Shown: positions 45,665-56,647 of the stretch, piece after piece | How the letters are laid out: every line of letters begins with the position of its first letter | How positions within the stretch are numbered: the stretch's first letter is position 1 | Source: Zygaena filipendulae | Taxonomy: Eukaryota; Arthropoda; Insecta; Lepidoptera; Zygaenidae | Assembly (NCBI GenBank): GCA_907165275.2 | Contig: CAJRBF020000002.1 | Coordinates: 248,001-312,000 of the forward strand | Reading direction: 5' to 3' | Length of the DNA stretch: 64,000 nucleotides | The notes under the pieces: model-generated | What the model was told of the DNA's origin: nothing | Database searches by the model: none | What the model saw: the letters and a program-made list of their open reading frames with translations, nothing else | Program-made: the position numbers and the translations under genes

Positions 45665-48600
45665 ACGTTTTTCTTAGATTTCTAGGTGCCCCTCAAAGAG
45701 TTCTACAAGTTTTTCTTCTAACTTATTTCGATATAACCGATAAGAAAGACGCTAGGTTCAGATGAAAATAATTAGTTATTTTGGAAAAAAATAAAATATT
45801 CAAAAATCGATTTTTTTGTTAGAGTTCCGTTGGGCCCCCGAAGAGTTCTACACATTATCCCTATAACATTTTTCGATTCGACTAATACTTTTCGCGGTAT
45901 AAGGCCGTAAAATATGAATATCGGGAAATTATTTCAAAACCATTTTTGGTCTATGTAAACAACAGAACTATTTCTAAAATGTATATAGATGTTCAGAACT
46001 ATGTGGGGGGCAACTAGAACTCATGCCATTTTTTTAAAAACTTGTGTATAAAAAAAAAGTTTTTCTCAATTTTCATCTAGTTTCCGGAAAATGAAATTTT
46101 TTCTTAGATTTCTAGGTGCCCCTCAAAGAGTTCTACAAGTTTTTCTTCTAACTTATTTCGATATAACCGATAAGAAAGACGCTAGGTTCAGATTAAAATA
46201 ATTAGTTATTTTGGAAAAATTATAATTTCAAAAATCGATTTTTTTGTTAGAGTTCCGTTGGCCCCCCAAAGAGTTCTACACATTATCCCTATAACATTTT
46301 TCGATTTGACTAATACTTTTCGCGGTACAAGGCCGTAAAAAAATTGGGAAATTATTTCAAAACCATTTCTGGGCTATGTAAACAACAGAACTATTTCCAA
46401 AATGTATATAGATATTCAGAACTATGTGGGGGGCAACTAGAACTCATGCCATTTTTTTAAAAACTTGTGTATAAAAAAAAAGTTTTTCTCAATTTTCATC
46501 TAGTTTCCGGAAAATGAAATTTTTTCTTAGATTTCTAGGTGCTCCTCAAAGAGTTCTACAAGTTTTTCCTATAACTTATTTCGATATAACCGATAAGAAA
46601 GACGCTAGGTTCAGATGAAAATAATTAGTTATTTTGGAAAAAAATAAATATTCAAAAATCGATTTTTTTGTTAGAGTTCCGTTGGCCCCCCAAAGAGTTC
46701 TACACATTATCCCTATAACATTTTTCGATTTGACTAATACTTTTCGCGGTACAAGGCCGTAAAAAAATTGGGAAATTATTTCAAAACCATTTTTGGGCTA
46801 TGTAAACAACAGAACTATTTCCAAAATGTATATAGATGTTCAGAACTATGTGGGGGGCAACTAGAACTCATGCCATTTTTTTAAATACTTGTGTATAAAA
46901 AAAAAGTTTTTCTCAATTTTCATCTAGTTTCCGGAAAATGAATTTTTCTCTTACATTTCTAGGTGCCCCTCAAAGAGTTCTACAAGTTTTTCTTCTAACT
47001 TATTTCGATATAACCGATAAGAAAGACGCTAGGTTCAGATGAAAATAATTAGTTATTTTGGAAAAAAATAAAATATTCAAAAATCGATTTTTTTGTTAGA
47101 GTTCCGTTGGCCCCCCAAAGAGTTCTACACATTATCCCTATAACATTTTTCGATTCGACTAATACTTGTCGCGGTATAAGGCCGTAAAATATGAATATCG
47201 AGAAATTATTTCAAAACCATTTTTGGTCTATGTAAACAACAGAACTATTTCCAAAATATATATAGATGTTCAGAACTATGTGGGGGGCAACTAGAACTCA
47301 TGCCATTTTTTTAAAAACTTGTGTATAAAAAAAAAGTTTTTCTCAATTTTCATCTAGTTTCCGGAAAATGTGATTTTTTCTTAAATTTCTAGGTGCCCCT
47401 CAAAGAGTTCTACAAGTTTTTCCTATAACTTATTTCGATATAACCGATAAGAAAGACGCTAGGTTCAGATGAAAATAATTAGTTATTTTGTAAAAAAATA
47501 AATATTCAAAAATCGATTTTTTTGTTAGAGTTCCGTTGGCCCCCCAAAGAGTTCTACACATTATCCCTATAACATTTTTCGATTTGACTAATAATTTTCG
47601 CGGTACAAGGCCGTAAAAAAATTGGGCAATTATTTCAAAACCTTTTGTGGTCTATGTAAACAACAGAACTATTTCCAAAATGTATATAGATGTTCAGAAC
47701 TATGTGGGGGGCAACTAGAACTCATGCCATTTTTTTAAAAACTTGTGTATAAAAAAAAGTTTTTCTCAATTTTCATCGAGTTTCCGGAAAATGTGTTTTT
47801 TTCTTAGATTTCTAGGTGCCCCTCAAAGAGTTCTACAAGTTTTTCCTATAACTTATTTCGATATAACCGATAAGAAAGACGCTAGGTTCAGATGAAAATA
47901 ATTCGTTATTTTGGAAAAAAATAAATATTCAAAAAGCGATTTTTTTGTTAGAGTTCCGTTGGCCCCCCAAAGAGTTCTACACATTATCCCTATAACATTT
48001 TTCGATTTGACTAATACTTTTCGCGGTACAAGGCCGTAAAAAAATTGGGAAATTATTTCAAAACCATTTTTGGGCTATGTAAACAACAGAACTATTTCCA
48101 AAATGTATATAGATGTTCAGAACTATGTAGGGGGCAACTAGAACTCATGCCATTTTTTTAAATACTTGTGTATAAAAAAAAAGTTTTTCTCAATTTTCAT
48201 CTAGTTTCCGGAAAATGTGATTTTTTCTTAGATTTCTAGGTGCCCCTCAAAGAGTTCTACAAGTTTTTCTTCTAACTTATTTCGATATAACCGATAAGAA
48301 AGACGCTAGGTTCAGATGAAAATAATTAGTTATTTTGGAAAAAAATAAAATATTCAAAAATCGATTTTTTGTTAGAGTTCCATTGGCCCCCCAAAGAGTT
48401 CTACACATTATCCCTATAACATTTTTCGATTTGACTAATACTTTTCGCGGTACAAGGCCGTAAAAAAATTGGGAAATTATTTCAAAACCATTTTTGGGCT
48501 ATGTAAACAACAGAACTATTTCCAAAATGTATATAGATGTTCAGAACTATGTGGGGGGCAACTAGAACTCATGCCATTTTTTTAAATACTTGTGTATAAA

Positions 48601-49918
48601 AAAAAGTTTTTCTCAATTTTCATCTAGTTTCCGGAAAATGAATTTTTCTCTTAGATTTCTAGGTGCCCCTCAAAGAGTTCTACAAGTTTTTCTTCTAACT
48701 TATTTCGATATAACCGATAAGAAAGACGCTAGGTTCAGATGAAAATATTAAGTTATATTGGAAAAAAATAAAATATTCAAAAATCGATTTTTTTGTTAGA
48801 GTTCCGTTGGCCCCCCAAAGAGTTCTACACATTATCCCTATAACATTTTTCGATTCGACTAATACTTGTCGCGGTATAAGGCCGTAAAATATGAATATCG
48901 GGAAATTATTTCAAAACCATTTTTGGTCTATGTAAACAACAGAACTATTTCTAAAATGTATATAGATGTTCAGAACTATGTGGGGGACAACTAGAACTCA
49001 TGCCATTTTTTTAAAAACTTGTGTATAAAAAAAAAGTTTTTCTCAATTTTCATCTAGTTTCCGGAAAATGAAATTTTTTCTTAGATTTCTAGGTGCTCCT
49101 CAAAGAGTTCTACAAGTTTTTCCTATAACTTATTTCGATATAACCGATAAGAAAGACGCTAGGTTCAGATGAAAATAATTAGTTATTTTGGAAAAAAATA
49201 AATATTCAAAAATCGATTTTTTTGTTAGAGTTCCGTTGGCCCCCCGAAGAGTTCTACACATTATCCCTATAACATTTTTCGATTTGACTAATACTTTTCG
49301 CGGTATAAGGCCGTAAAATATGAATATCGGGAAATTATTTCAAAACCATTTTTGGTCTATGTAAACAACAGAACTATTTCTAAAATGTATATAGATGTTC
49401 AGAACTATGTGGGGGGCAACTAGAACTCATGCCATTTTTTTAAAAACTTGTGTATAAAAAAAAAGTTTTTCTCAATTTTCATCTAGTTTCCGGAAAATGA
49501 ATTTTTTTCTTAGATTTCTAGGTGCCCCTCAAAGAGTTCTATAAGTTTTTCTTATAACTTATTTCGATATAACCGATAGGAAAGACACTAGGTTCAGATG
49601 AAAATAATTAATTATTTTGAAAAAAAATAAAATATTCAAAAATTGATTTTTTTGTAAGAGTTCCGTTGGCCCCCCAAAGAGTTCTACACATTATCTCTAT
49701 AACATTTTTCGATTTGACTAATACTTTTCGCGGTATAAGGCCGTAAAATATGAAAATCGGGAAGTTGGCCCCCCATTATTTCAAAACCATTTTTGGTCTA
49801 TGTAAACAACAGAACTATTTCCAAAAAGTATAAAGAACTCCGGAACTATGTGGGGGGCCACTAGAACTCACTTTATTTTATTTTTTTTTTGACATTGGGG
49901 GGCCAACTTCACACCGCC
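45665..49918. repeat. Foldback right arm, inverted array of about 425-bp units
   Basis: It is the reverse complement of the left-arm repeats. GAGTTCTACACATTATCC recurs near 45845, 46271, 46695, 47117, 47551, 47967, 48395, 48825, 49251 and 49680. The last about 350 bp mirror 37582-37930 almost base for base, including the unique end sequence. Annealing of the arms would give a hairpin of more than 4 kb. Confidence 0.88.
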
Positions 49919-50851
49919 TGATTTTTGTTGTATCGCTTCATCATACGAGTTGTGTATCGATAATATCACCGCCACAATAAACCTTCTAGAATCATTAGGA
50001 TTCTTAATCAACTGGGACAAAAGTCAAATTATAAACAATTATACTATTAGACAGTTTGCTGAATTTCTCGGTCTCTTGACTTCAGCGTGTCCAGCTGTTC
50101 TCTATGGCTGGGTTTACACAAAAGCGGGAAAAATTTGAGCGGGAAAAATACTTGGCTTTAAATCATTCCGAAAACTATAATAAACGCATGTCTGTTAAAA
50201 ACAATTTGCATTGTGACTTAAAATGGTGGAAAAATAACATAGAAAATAGTTTTTCACCTATTCATAAAGATGAATATGATATAGTTATTTACAGTGATGC
50301 ATCCAGCACTGGATGGGGTGCTGCCTGAGATGGTGAATCAGCTGGGGGAAATTGGAGTAAATCTCAATTAACCAATCACATTAACTATCTTGAATTAGAA
50401 GCTGCTTTTTATGCATTAAAAACATTTGCTTCTCACCTTCATGACTCCAATATCCTTCTGCGTGTTGACAATAGTACAGCATTAGCCTATTAACCGAATG
50501 GGTGGAGTAAGATTTACATACCGCAATGAGTTAGCTAGAAACATCTGGCAATGGTGCGAACTGCGCAAGTTACATATATTTGCATCATATATAAAATCAG
50601 CTGACAACATTGAAGCTGATCGTGCATCTCGACAGTTGAATATTGATACTGAATGGGAACTTGCCGGATATGCGTTCTCACAAATTGTACAAATATTGGG
50701 AAAACCCGATTCCGATCTTTTTGCTAGCTTACAAAACCATAAATGTCAGAGATATGCTTCATGGAAACTACATCCACAATCTGAGTTAATTGATGCATTT
50801 ACTTTTAATTGGCATAGTTTATCTTTCTATGCTTTTCCCCCTTCTGTCTAA
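49919..50851 (+). pseudogene. DIRS reverse transcriptase thumb and RNase H
   Basis: After the TSD the frame continues with INLLESLGFLINWDKSQ, then breaks near 50100 and again near 50330 (VIYSDASSTGWGAA followed by a stop, the first RNase H Asp). Further RNase H pieces (LLRVDNSTALAY, then a stop) and SADNIEADRASRQLNIDTEW, the connecting region typical of DIRS, follow to 50851. The copy is dead. Confidence 0.8.
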
Positions 50852-51120
50852 TTACTAAAGTTCTTCAAAAGATAAAATTGGATAAACCAGAAGGTATTGT
50901 TGTTGTGCCGCTTTGACCATCACAACCTTGGTACCCAATGTGTAAAAAAAAAAAAAATGCTTGTTTCTCAAGAGATTTTATTAGAACCGAATAAATCACT
51001 ATTATACTCTCCTTTCAGGAAAGTTCACCCACTGCATGCAAACCTTTCCCTGGTGGCAGCGAGATTATCCGGCAAGCTCTGATAAAACGAGGTGCTCCAA
51101 CAGTATCGTTAAATTTACTT

Positions 51121-51879
51121 ATGGCTTCATTGTCCACTAATACGTTAAAACAATATAACTCGTCCTCGAAATCTTGGTGGGAGTTTTGTAAAATTAATAA
51201 TTATGCGTATTGTGAAGCTAATGTGTCTCAGCTGATTCAACTTTTAATACAATTGTTTGAATCAGGAGCTAGCTATAGTACGTTAAATACGGCAAGGTCT
51301 GCTATATCCCTACTATTAGATACATCAGTATCATCAAATGTTATGGTTTCTAGACTTATTAAGGGCGTTTTTAAGTTAAAACCTCCCACACCAATATATA
51401 ATGTCACGTGGGACCCAATCATTGTGATTAATTATTTAAGTGATTTTTACCCACATGACAACATAAGTTTACGTGATCTATCACTCAAAACAATCACATT
51501 ACTTGCAATAGCATCGGCGCAGCGAATGCAAACATTAAGTCTGATCAAAATTGAAAATATAATAATTAAAAATGATTGTATATTGATCAAAATTATTGAT
51601 ATGATTAAAACATCCAGACCCGGGACCTACCAACCGATTATCAAACTCCCCCTTATTAAAGAAAACCCCAAAATATGTCCGGCACTTGCTCTACAAGCGT
51701 ATTTGAATAAAACTTTAAATATTAGAAAAAATAATTCATCGGGTTTGTTTATCAGCTTTAGAAAGCCACATGATAGCTTTAGGATCGCAAACTCTTGCTC
51801 ACTGGGTAAAAACTACCCTCCAAGAATTATAAGGAGATGTTTTGTTGAGGGTTACTCGCGCAGAACTGATAGTTTTTGA
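51121..51879 (+). pseudogene. DIRS tyrosine recombinase
   Basis: This 252-codon frame starts MASLSTNTLKQYNSSSKSWW, the N-terminal SAM-like fold of phage-integrase family enzymes in DIRS elements. It continues with ARSAISLLLDTSVSSNVMVS and LLAIASAQRMQTLSLIKIEN, containing the first catalytic Arg. The C-terminus shifts frame near 51790; another frame reads SQTLAHWVK there. The H-x-x-R and Tyr boxes are not found, so it is inactive. Confidence 0.82.
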
Positions 51880-52745
51880 TTTTCGAGGCACGTATTTATT
51901 GTAATCAATCATTATTTTTACTAATGTTTCTCAAATGCAAAAAAAGTTGCACTTCTTCACCACGTAATTGACTAAGTTATTATTTATGTCCAAAAATCTA
52001 ATATGGATGCAGTTGATATTACTTTGATTGATTCGGAAATATATCGCGTTTTTAGGGGCTTCGATGATTCTATATCCAGGCGGCACGTTAGGTGCAAATT
52101 CGTAAACAATATGGCTTGGTTCACCGTTTATATATGATCCACTCACTATATCACATTCGACTCTCACCACGGTCGTAGGCAAAATGTTCACTGGCAGATG
52201 TGAAACATGCCATTTATTTGCTTTCAGAAACTTATTTCCATAGCCCAGCAAATTTCCTAGAGAATCTGTCTTGGTAAAATCAATATCTTTGGTGCAGTGT
52301 ATGGATATTTTTAATGTGTTGTTATTACAGTGAAGTTGAAATGTTGCGTCTTTTATTTCTGATTTTATATAGTCACTGATATCTTGCAATTCATAGGCTC
52401 CTTCCGGTAGAGTAATTACTTCATTAGTACCATAGTAAAATTTATTATTTCTACTAGCTAAAAAACCCGGCTTCGCCCGGGAGTTGATATGAGATGACGT
52501 GGTAGAGTCGAAATAAAAAAATAAACTATGACGTAAAAAGTAAAAAAAAAGTTTATTGAAAACGTTTTCTCATTATTTACAATACTTGTTTATAAACAAC
52601 ATTTTTCATTTTATTGTCCGGAGTATATATACATAAATTTTTCGGATTTCCTACTCTTGAGCAAGCTACATATAGCTGACCGTGAGAGAAGCAGGATTCT
52701 TTGAGGTTAATGCCACAATATTTTAAAGTTTGTCCTTGCGCTTTG

Positions 52746-53981
52746 TTAATTAAATTTTCTTTTAAATTGAAATGGCAATTCCGAAGAGATCAGAGGTATT
52801 CTAGGTATAAATACTGTCTGTCCTTTGGTCTTTCCAGAAATAAGTTCAGCTTCAATGATATTATTCGATAGCTGTTTTACGATCATTCTAGTTCCATTAC
52901 ATAATTTTGGGGAGTTGAGATTTCTGAGTAGTATGATTGGAGTTCCAATTTTCAGACGAAGGCAGTGTAATGGCATTCCTGGTACTTGTAAAGAGTTTAG
53001 AAATTCAGCGGGGAAGTTGACACTTTCTTCAATGGATACCATCGTGTCGATCGATTTATATATTTTCTCTTCATCAGGTATTTTCTTTAGAATATTAAAA
53101 TTGATATCGTCAACAATATTATTTTTAGTGGCCAAAATTGCTCTTTGAAATAACCACTCTGCATTAGTATAGTTCTGAATAATATTTGGATAAATTTTGT
53201 CGATTAGTTCGTCTTCAGTAGTGGCTATATTACAGAAATCACTATTAAGTTCAATGAGGCCGGTCGTTTGGTCAGTAGGATATGTACCTTCGCCGATTTG
53301 TAAAAGTATTTTAGCAAATTGTGCTGTTGTTTCATCTCTTGATAATTCAACTCTCATGTTTTTTGTTAATTGCAGTATTTGTACTTGTGGCCAGAGATGT
53401 GATTTTTTCAAGCATGCATTGATCTCGTCTGCTGATGTTGACTTGGGAATAACTGGAAGTGTTTGTCGAAAATCTCCTGAGAGTATGAGTAGAGCTCCTC
53501 CCATTATTTCAGAGTTTTTTCGCAATTCTTGTAATGTTCTGTCCATGGCTTCTATAATTTTTTTATGGGCCATGGTGCATTCATCCCAGATGATAATTTT
53601 AGCTTGACCACGTCCAGATTTTCCTGAAATTTTACATACCGGGAATTGTTGTTCGGCTATATTCAATGGTAGTTGTAAGGCAGAATGGGCAGTTCGTCCT
53701 CTTTCCATAAGTGTGGCTGCAATGCCAGATGATGCTAGTGCCAGTGCGATGAGTTTTTTAGCACGTATTTCCGCCAGTATTAGATTTATGAGAAACGTTT
53801 TACCAGTGCCTCCTGGTGCGTCCAAGTAAATAATTCCACCAATATTGTTATTTATCCGGCTCATTATAACGTCGTAAACTTTTTTTTGATTGTCATTAAG
53901 AAGTGGTTTGTTGTGAGCAATGTATTCAAGTAGTTCATTGATGTTGTAACTTTTTCCCTTCATAATTTCGTAGTTTAGCAC
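52746..53981 (-). pseudogene. Helitron PIF1-like helicase fragment
   Basis: The frame is 411 codons. The N-terminal region has IYLDAPGGTGKTFLINLILA (Walker A), then ALASSGIAATLMERGRTAHS, IIIWDECTMAHKK (Walker B), LILSGDFRQTLPVIP and a C-terminal helicase part (QVPGMPLHCLRLKIGTPIIL). Such Pif1-type helicases unwind DNA in rolling-circle Helitron transposition. The upstream Rep/HUH nuclease is absent and the end is broken near 52746 (downstream motifs continue out of frame at 52590-52740). The start at 53981 is only the first possible Met. Confidence 0.85.
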
Positions 53982-54051
53982 ACTAAAAGCATTTAAATTG
54001 AAATTGGAATTTTAAATTTCGCGCCACTACTACACATGCTGCAATGGCTCA

Positions 54052-54104
54052 CAACTATGGAGACTATACACTATGACTATTGGAGTGTATAGTCTCCATA
54101 GTTG
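54052..54104. other. Perfect 21-bp inverted repeat within the Helitron
   Basis: CAACTATGGAGACTATACAC at 54052 is followed after an 11-nt loop by its exact complement, ending at 54104. It may be a hairpin of the Helitron or a tiny separate insertion. Confidence 0.85.
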
Positions 54105-54519
54105 TCTTGAACGAAGTTCAAATATTCGATAACAGATGGCGCCACTGCACTTAATTTCCAAGTTGAAGGGTCGGAAAGTCCCTTATATCTTTAAAAACAT
54201 GCCCTTTAGATTAAAACGGGAACCTTCTTGTTCGAGGGGGGATAAAGGGCTATCACACCACATAAGTCCCTTTATCGTGTCGGGACTCCTTTTTAAGTTT
54301 TATCGGCACGCACATTTTATCGACTTAATTTTATTATATTTATAGATAGTCAATATTTGGAATTGAATTAAATGTAGATAAATATAACAGAGCACACTCA
54401 TATTCTCCATTAAGTTGTAGGGTGGGAGAGTAATAAATAGTTAAAATTGATGAGTTTCCCGTAATTGATAGTGTTAAAGACATTTTGCAAATGACATGAC
54501 TAAAACAAAATTTAATGTT

Positions 54520-54900
54520 TTATACTTTTTTATTCCAAAATTTCCATAAATATTTTAAACATAAATGACCACAATTAACAGTGTTAAATTTTTGGTATCT
54601 TGTATAATTATAAAAAATGTTCATATTTTTTAAATACTTCACTAATTCAAATGGCGGTTTCAAATCACCATAACTATCAAAGTATTCACAATAATTATTT
54701 CGTTTTGCATATGCTACCAAATGTGTTCCCTCATTCTTCGAATCATCTAGGTTAACAATACCACATTCAATCTTCCTCGGACTTCTGGGTAATTCATCTT
54801 TCATGTAAACACCTCGGAAATGCGGAATATTTGCAGCGTACTTCAAAATGTCTACATTTGTCAAAGCACGATTAGGTAGCGTAGTTAGTTTTTTGAAGCT
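54520..54900 (-). CDS. Polinton adenain-like cysteine protease
   Basis: The frame contains NVDILKYAANIPHFRGVYMK, ECGIVNLDDSKNEGTHLVAY, EYFDSYGDL and NTVNCGHLCLKYLWKF. The catalytic triad and oxyanion residues of the adenovirus-like protease family are visible: His in GTHLVAY, Asp in YFDS and Cys in NCGHLC. The reading frame is open upstream of 54864 (LPNRALTNVDI) and overlaps the end of the minor capsid frame. No ATG is obvious, so expression by readthrough, splicing or a lost start is open. It would process capsid proteins. It appears catalytically intact. Confidence 0.82.
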   Translation of the reverse strand, partial: SFKKLTTLPNRALTNVDILKYAANIPHFRGVYMKDELPRSPRKIECGIVNLDDSKNEGTHLVAYAKRNNYCEYFDSYGDLKPPFELVKYLKNMNIFYNYTRYQKFNTVNCGHLCLKYLWKFWNKKV

Positions 54901-55591
54901 TTTATGTATAAACCTTTCCCACTTTTGTAAGGCTTTATGTATAAGCCTTTTCCCAGTGCTATAGCCTCCATGGTTTTATTATGACGCTCTGTCTCCTGCA
55001 AATTCTTTTGAGCAGATTTATAATCATTTACAGTTTTTGCAATTCCAGACGCTCCTCCCGCCAGAGCGCCTAGAGCTGATAAACCCGCAAATATTGGGAT
55101 AAGTGGTAATATTCCTCCGGTTTTTGGTATTGGTATCACTCGAGGTAATTTGATTTGACGAGCTAGCGGAATCATTCTTTTAGCAGCTGCATAAGACAGG
55201 TTTATCAGCGTTTTACGGTTTTTTGGTTTTAGCTTTTTAACATGTGAACGAATTTTCGTGACAAAATGTTTGAATGATTTAACTCCCCAACCCGATTTTA
55301 CTTTAGCTTTACTTTTACTTTTTCACCTTTCCCTGCATCCTTTGCTTCTAACCTCTTTTTAGCCATGTCTAACAATTGTAAATCCGCTTTGTGACGATTA
55401 GGTAAATCTGTGTTATTGGCGTAGGCGATATCGTGGTGCATGCAGGCTTCGTCCAACTTGTTAACCCCGCGATCACCTCTTTGTAAACGTTTCTGAAGTT
55501 TTGTTCCTGGTCCACAGTAATTATACCCAGGTATATGAATCTCAAAAGGTAAGTTATTTATTAAATTGTTAACGAGTCCACCACCATGCAT
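54885..55591 (-). pseudogene. Polinton minor capsid protein with PLA2-like domain, one frameshift
   Basis: The start is ATG at 55591 (MHGGGLVNNLINNLP). The N-terminal part has IHIPGYNYCGPGTKLQKRL (calcium-loop YCGPGT) and DEACMHHDIAYAN (catalytic His-Asp), the parvovirus-type phospholipase A2 fold seen in Polinton minor capsid proteins. The frame stops at 55298 in a Lys/Val repeat, and the remaining part continues in another frame from about 55320 to the stop at 54885. It has a hydrophobic Gly/Ala segment (FAGLSALGALAGGASGIAKT) and a duplicated GKGLYIKPYK/GKGLYIK end. PLA2 would help particle entry in a virus-like life cycle. One frameshift separates the parts. Confidence 0.82.
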
Positions 55592-55644
55592 GACTCGTAT
55601 TAAAATGACTAAAGTAACGATACTGTTTATAGTTTTATATCTTC

Positions 55645-56592
55645 TTAACTTAACAATGTGGATTTATCAATCCAGCTGTTTTCATCAGGAGGTAACCCTA
55701 ACCATTTAACGAATATCTTACTCCCTTTCTTTTTCAACACTTTTTCTATTAAATACACATTAGGATAGTTAGTCTTCTGCAGTTCTTGTTCATAAAAACT
55801 TCCTAAAATAGGCTGCTTACGTTGATCTTCAATGTGGTACGTTTGTGGAATGGTATTATTTACTTTCTTTACAGTAAATAATTCTGTAGACCAATTAGGA
55901 GTATATCCCTTTTCAAAACAATTTTTGTATTTACTAATACGAACGCAATCCCCAGCCTTAAATTTAGATTTTTGTGGTACAGATGGAAAAGAGTGTAATT
56001 TATTAATATTTCTTTTTACGTCTGGTTCTATAGTTTTATTAATTTCTGCAGGCTTAAAACCAGTGGTGCGATGTTTTGTGGTGTTATAAGACTGCATAAT
56101 ATTATTCAAAGTTTTGTCAGACCATTTATAACTCCCAATCAGACTAAAGTGTTTGAACAGTCTTTGCTTTATAGTTTTGATAAGACGTTCAACAATTGAA
56201 GCTTTTTTTATAGAAAACGTCGAATAATGGGTAATTTTATTCGTCTTCATAAGCTTTTGAAACGAATCGTTGTAGAACTCGTTCCCCATATCGGTTTGCA
56301 AATTGTACGGCCTTCTTTGGCTTCGGATTAAAATATGTTTAAAAGCTTGAGTTACATCAAGTTTTTTCTTTGATTTCAACGGTTCAGCCCAGGCATACTT
56401 TGTAAAGCAATCTATTACTATAAGGATATATTTATTGTTGTTGTTATATTTTCGAAGAGATTGCATATCTATCAAATCGGCTTGCCACAAATCATCGATT
56501 CCCTTAAGAAAAACAGGACGTCTTGTAAAGTTTTTTCGAGCGGCTTTGTGGATTTCATTGACTACTTCCTGTTTTGTCATTTTGTAATGCAC
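55645..56592 (-). CDS. Polinton integrase with chromodomain
   Basis: It is a 315-codon frame. The zinc-binding part is short; the DDE core shows DLWQADLIDMQSLRK, YNLQTDMGNEFYN and KKASIVERLIKTIK (D, D and E). The C-terminus includes FKAGDCVRISKYKNCFEKG (SH3-like) and a chromodomain, YLIEKVLKKKGSKIFVKWLG...DENSW. Polinton integrases make the 6-bp TSDs seen here. The start may lie upstream of MHYKMTKQEV, since retrovirus-like integrases usually carry a longer N-terminal H2C2 domain, which is not seen. It otherwise looks intact. Confidence 0.88.
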   Translation of the reverse strand: MHYKMTKQEVVNEIHKAARKNFTRRPVFLKGIDDLWQADLIDMQSLRKYNNNNKYILIVIDCFTKYAWAEPLKSKKKLDVTQAFKHILIRSQRRPYNLQTDMGNEFYNDSFQKLMKTNKITHYSTFSIKKASIVERLIKTIKQRLFKHFSLIGSYKWSDKTLNNIMQSYNTTKHRTTGFKPAEINKTIEPDVKRNINKLHSFPSVPQKSKFKAGDCVRISKYKNCFEKGYTPNWSTELFTVKKVNNTIPQTYHIEDQRKQPILGSFYEQELQKTNYPNVYLIEKVLKKKGSKIFVKWLGLPPDENSWIDKSTLLS

Positions 56593-56647
56593 TTTAAATC
56601 TCGTTGTCCACCCCGTTCTTGTTCAGTTTCTCTTCCAACTGATTTAC

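Larger units (their letters stand above)
37582..49918. mobile_element. Giant foldback-type DNA element, 12.3 kb
   Basis: It is flanked by the 9-bp TSD TGATTTTTG and bounded by inverted ends GGCGGTGTGAAGTTGGCCCC. The two arms (37582-42690 and about 45640-49918) are inverted, each a tandem array of about 425-bp units: about 11 in the left arm and 10 in the right. The core (about 43240-45600) is a separate array. No transposase was found, so it needs a transposase in trans. Long inverted arms made of tandem repeats and a 9-bp TSD recall Drosophila Foldback elements; no sequence relation is claimed. Confidence 0.88.
36330..51900 (+). mobile_element. Degenerate DIRS-like tyrosine-recombinase retrotransposon
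   Basis: DIRS modules occur in order on the plus strand: a small gag-like frame (36330-36638), RT (37028-37581, continued at 49919), RNase H (about 50260-50480) and a tyrosine recombinase (51121-51879). Stops and frameshifts break it at several points (for example TGA near 50327 and TAA near 50492). A 12.3-kb foldback element splits the RT. End repeats and exact limits were not found, and the recombinase C-terminus is damaged. Confidence 0.8.
52454..54356 (-). mobile_element. Helitron inserted in the penton-like gene
   Basis: On the minus strand it starts TCTATAAATA after an A and ends with a hairpin CCCGGGCGAAGCCGGG, then TTTTTTAGCTAG, before a T. These are the TC start, terminal hairpin and CTRR end of Helitrons, with A|T target choice. 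At 1.9 kb it holds only a helicase fragment and no Rep domain, so it is a deletion derivative. Excising it joins the penton reading frame exactly. Confidence 0.9.
51931..54483 (-). pseudogene. Polinton penton-like protein, split by a Helitron
   Basis: It reads on the minus strand. The start is ATG at 54483 (MSLTLSITGN) and the first piece runs to 54357. It continues in frame at 52453, with LPEGAYELQDISDYIK, LGNLLGYGNKFLKANKW, PGYRIIEAPKNAIYF and a stop at 51931. The family is a small beta-rich protein widely encoded next to protease and ATPase in arthropod Polintons and proposed to be a minor capsid (penton) protein; that role is inferred. A 1.9-kb Helitron splits it at an A|T dinucleotide. 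Together the parts would be about 215 residues. Confidence 0.75.

Noticed and set aside
37582..49918. Regular repeats as a CRISPR array
   Set aside because: Units are about 425 bp with no spacer/repeat pattern, and the DNA is eukaryotic.
53197..53607. Plus-strand ORF of 136 codons opposite the Helitron helicase
   Set aside because: It is the shadow of the helicase frame; no domain.
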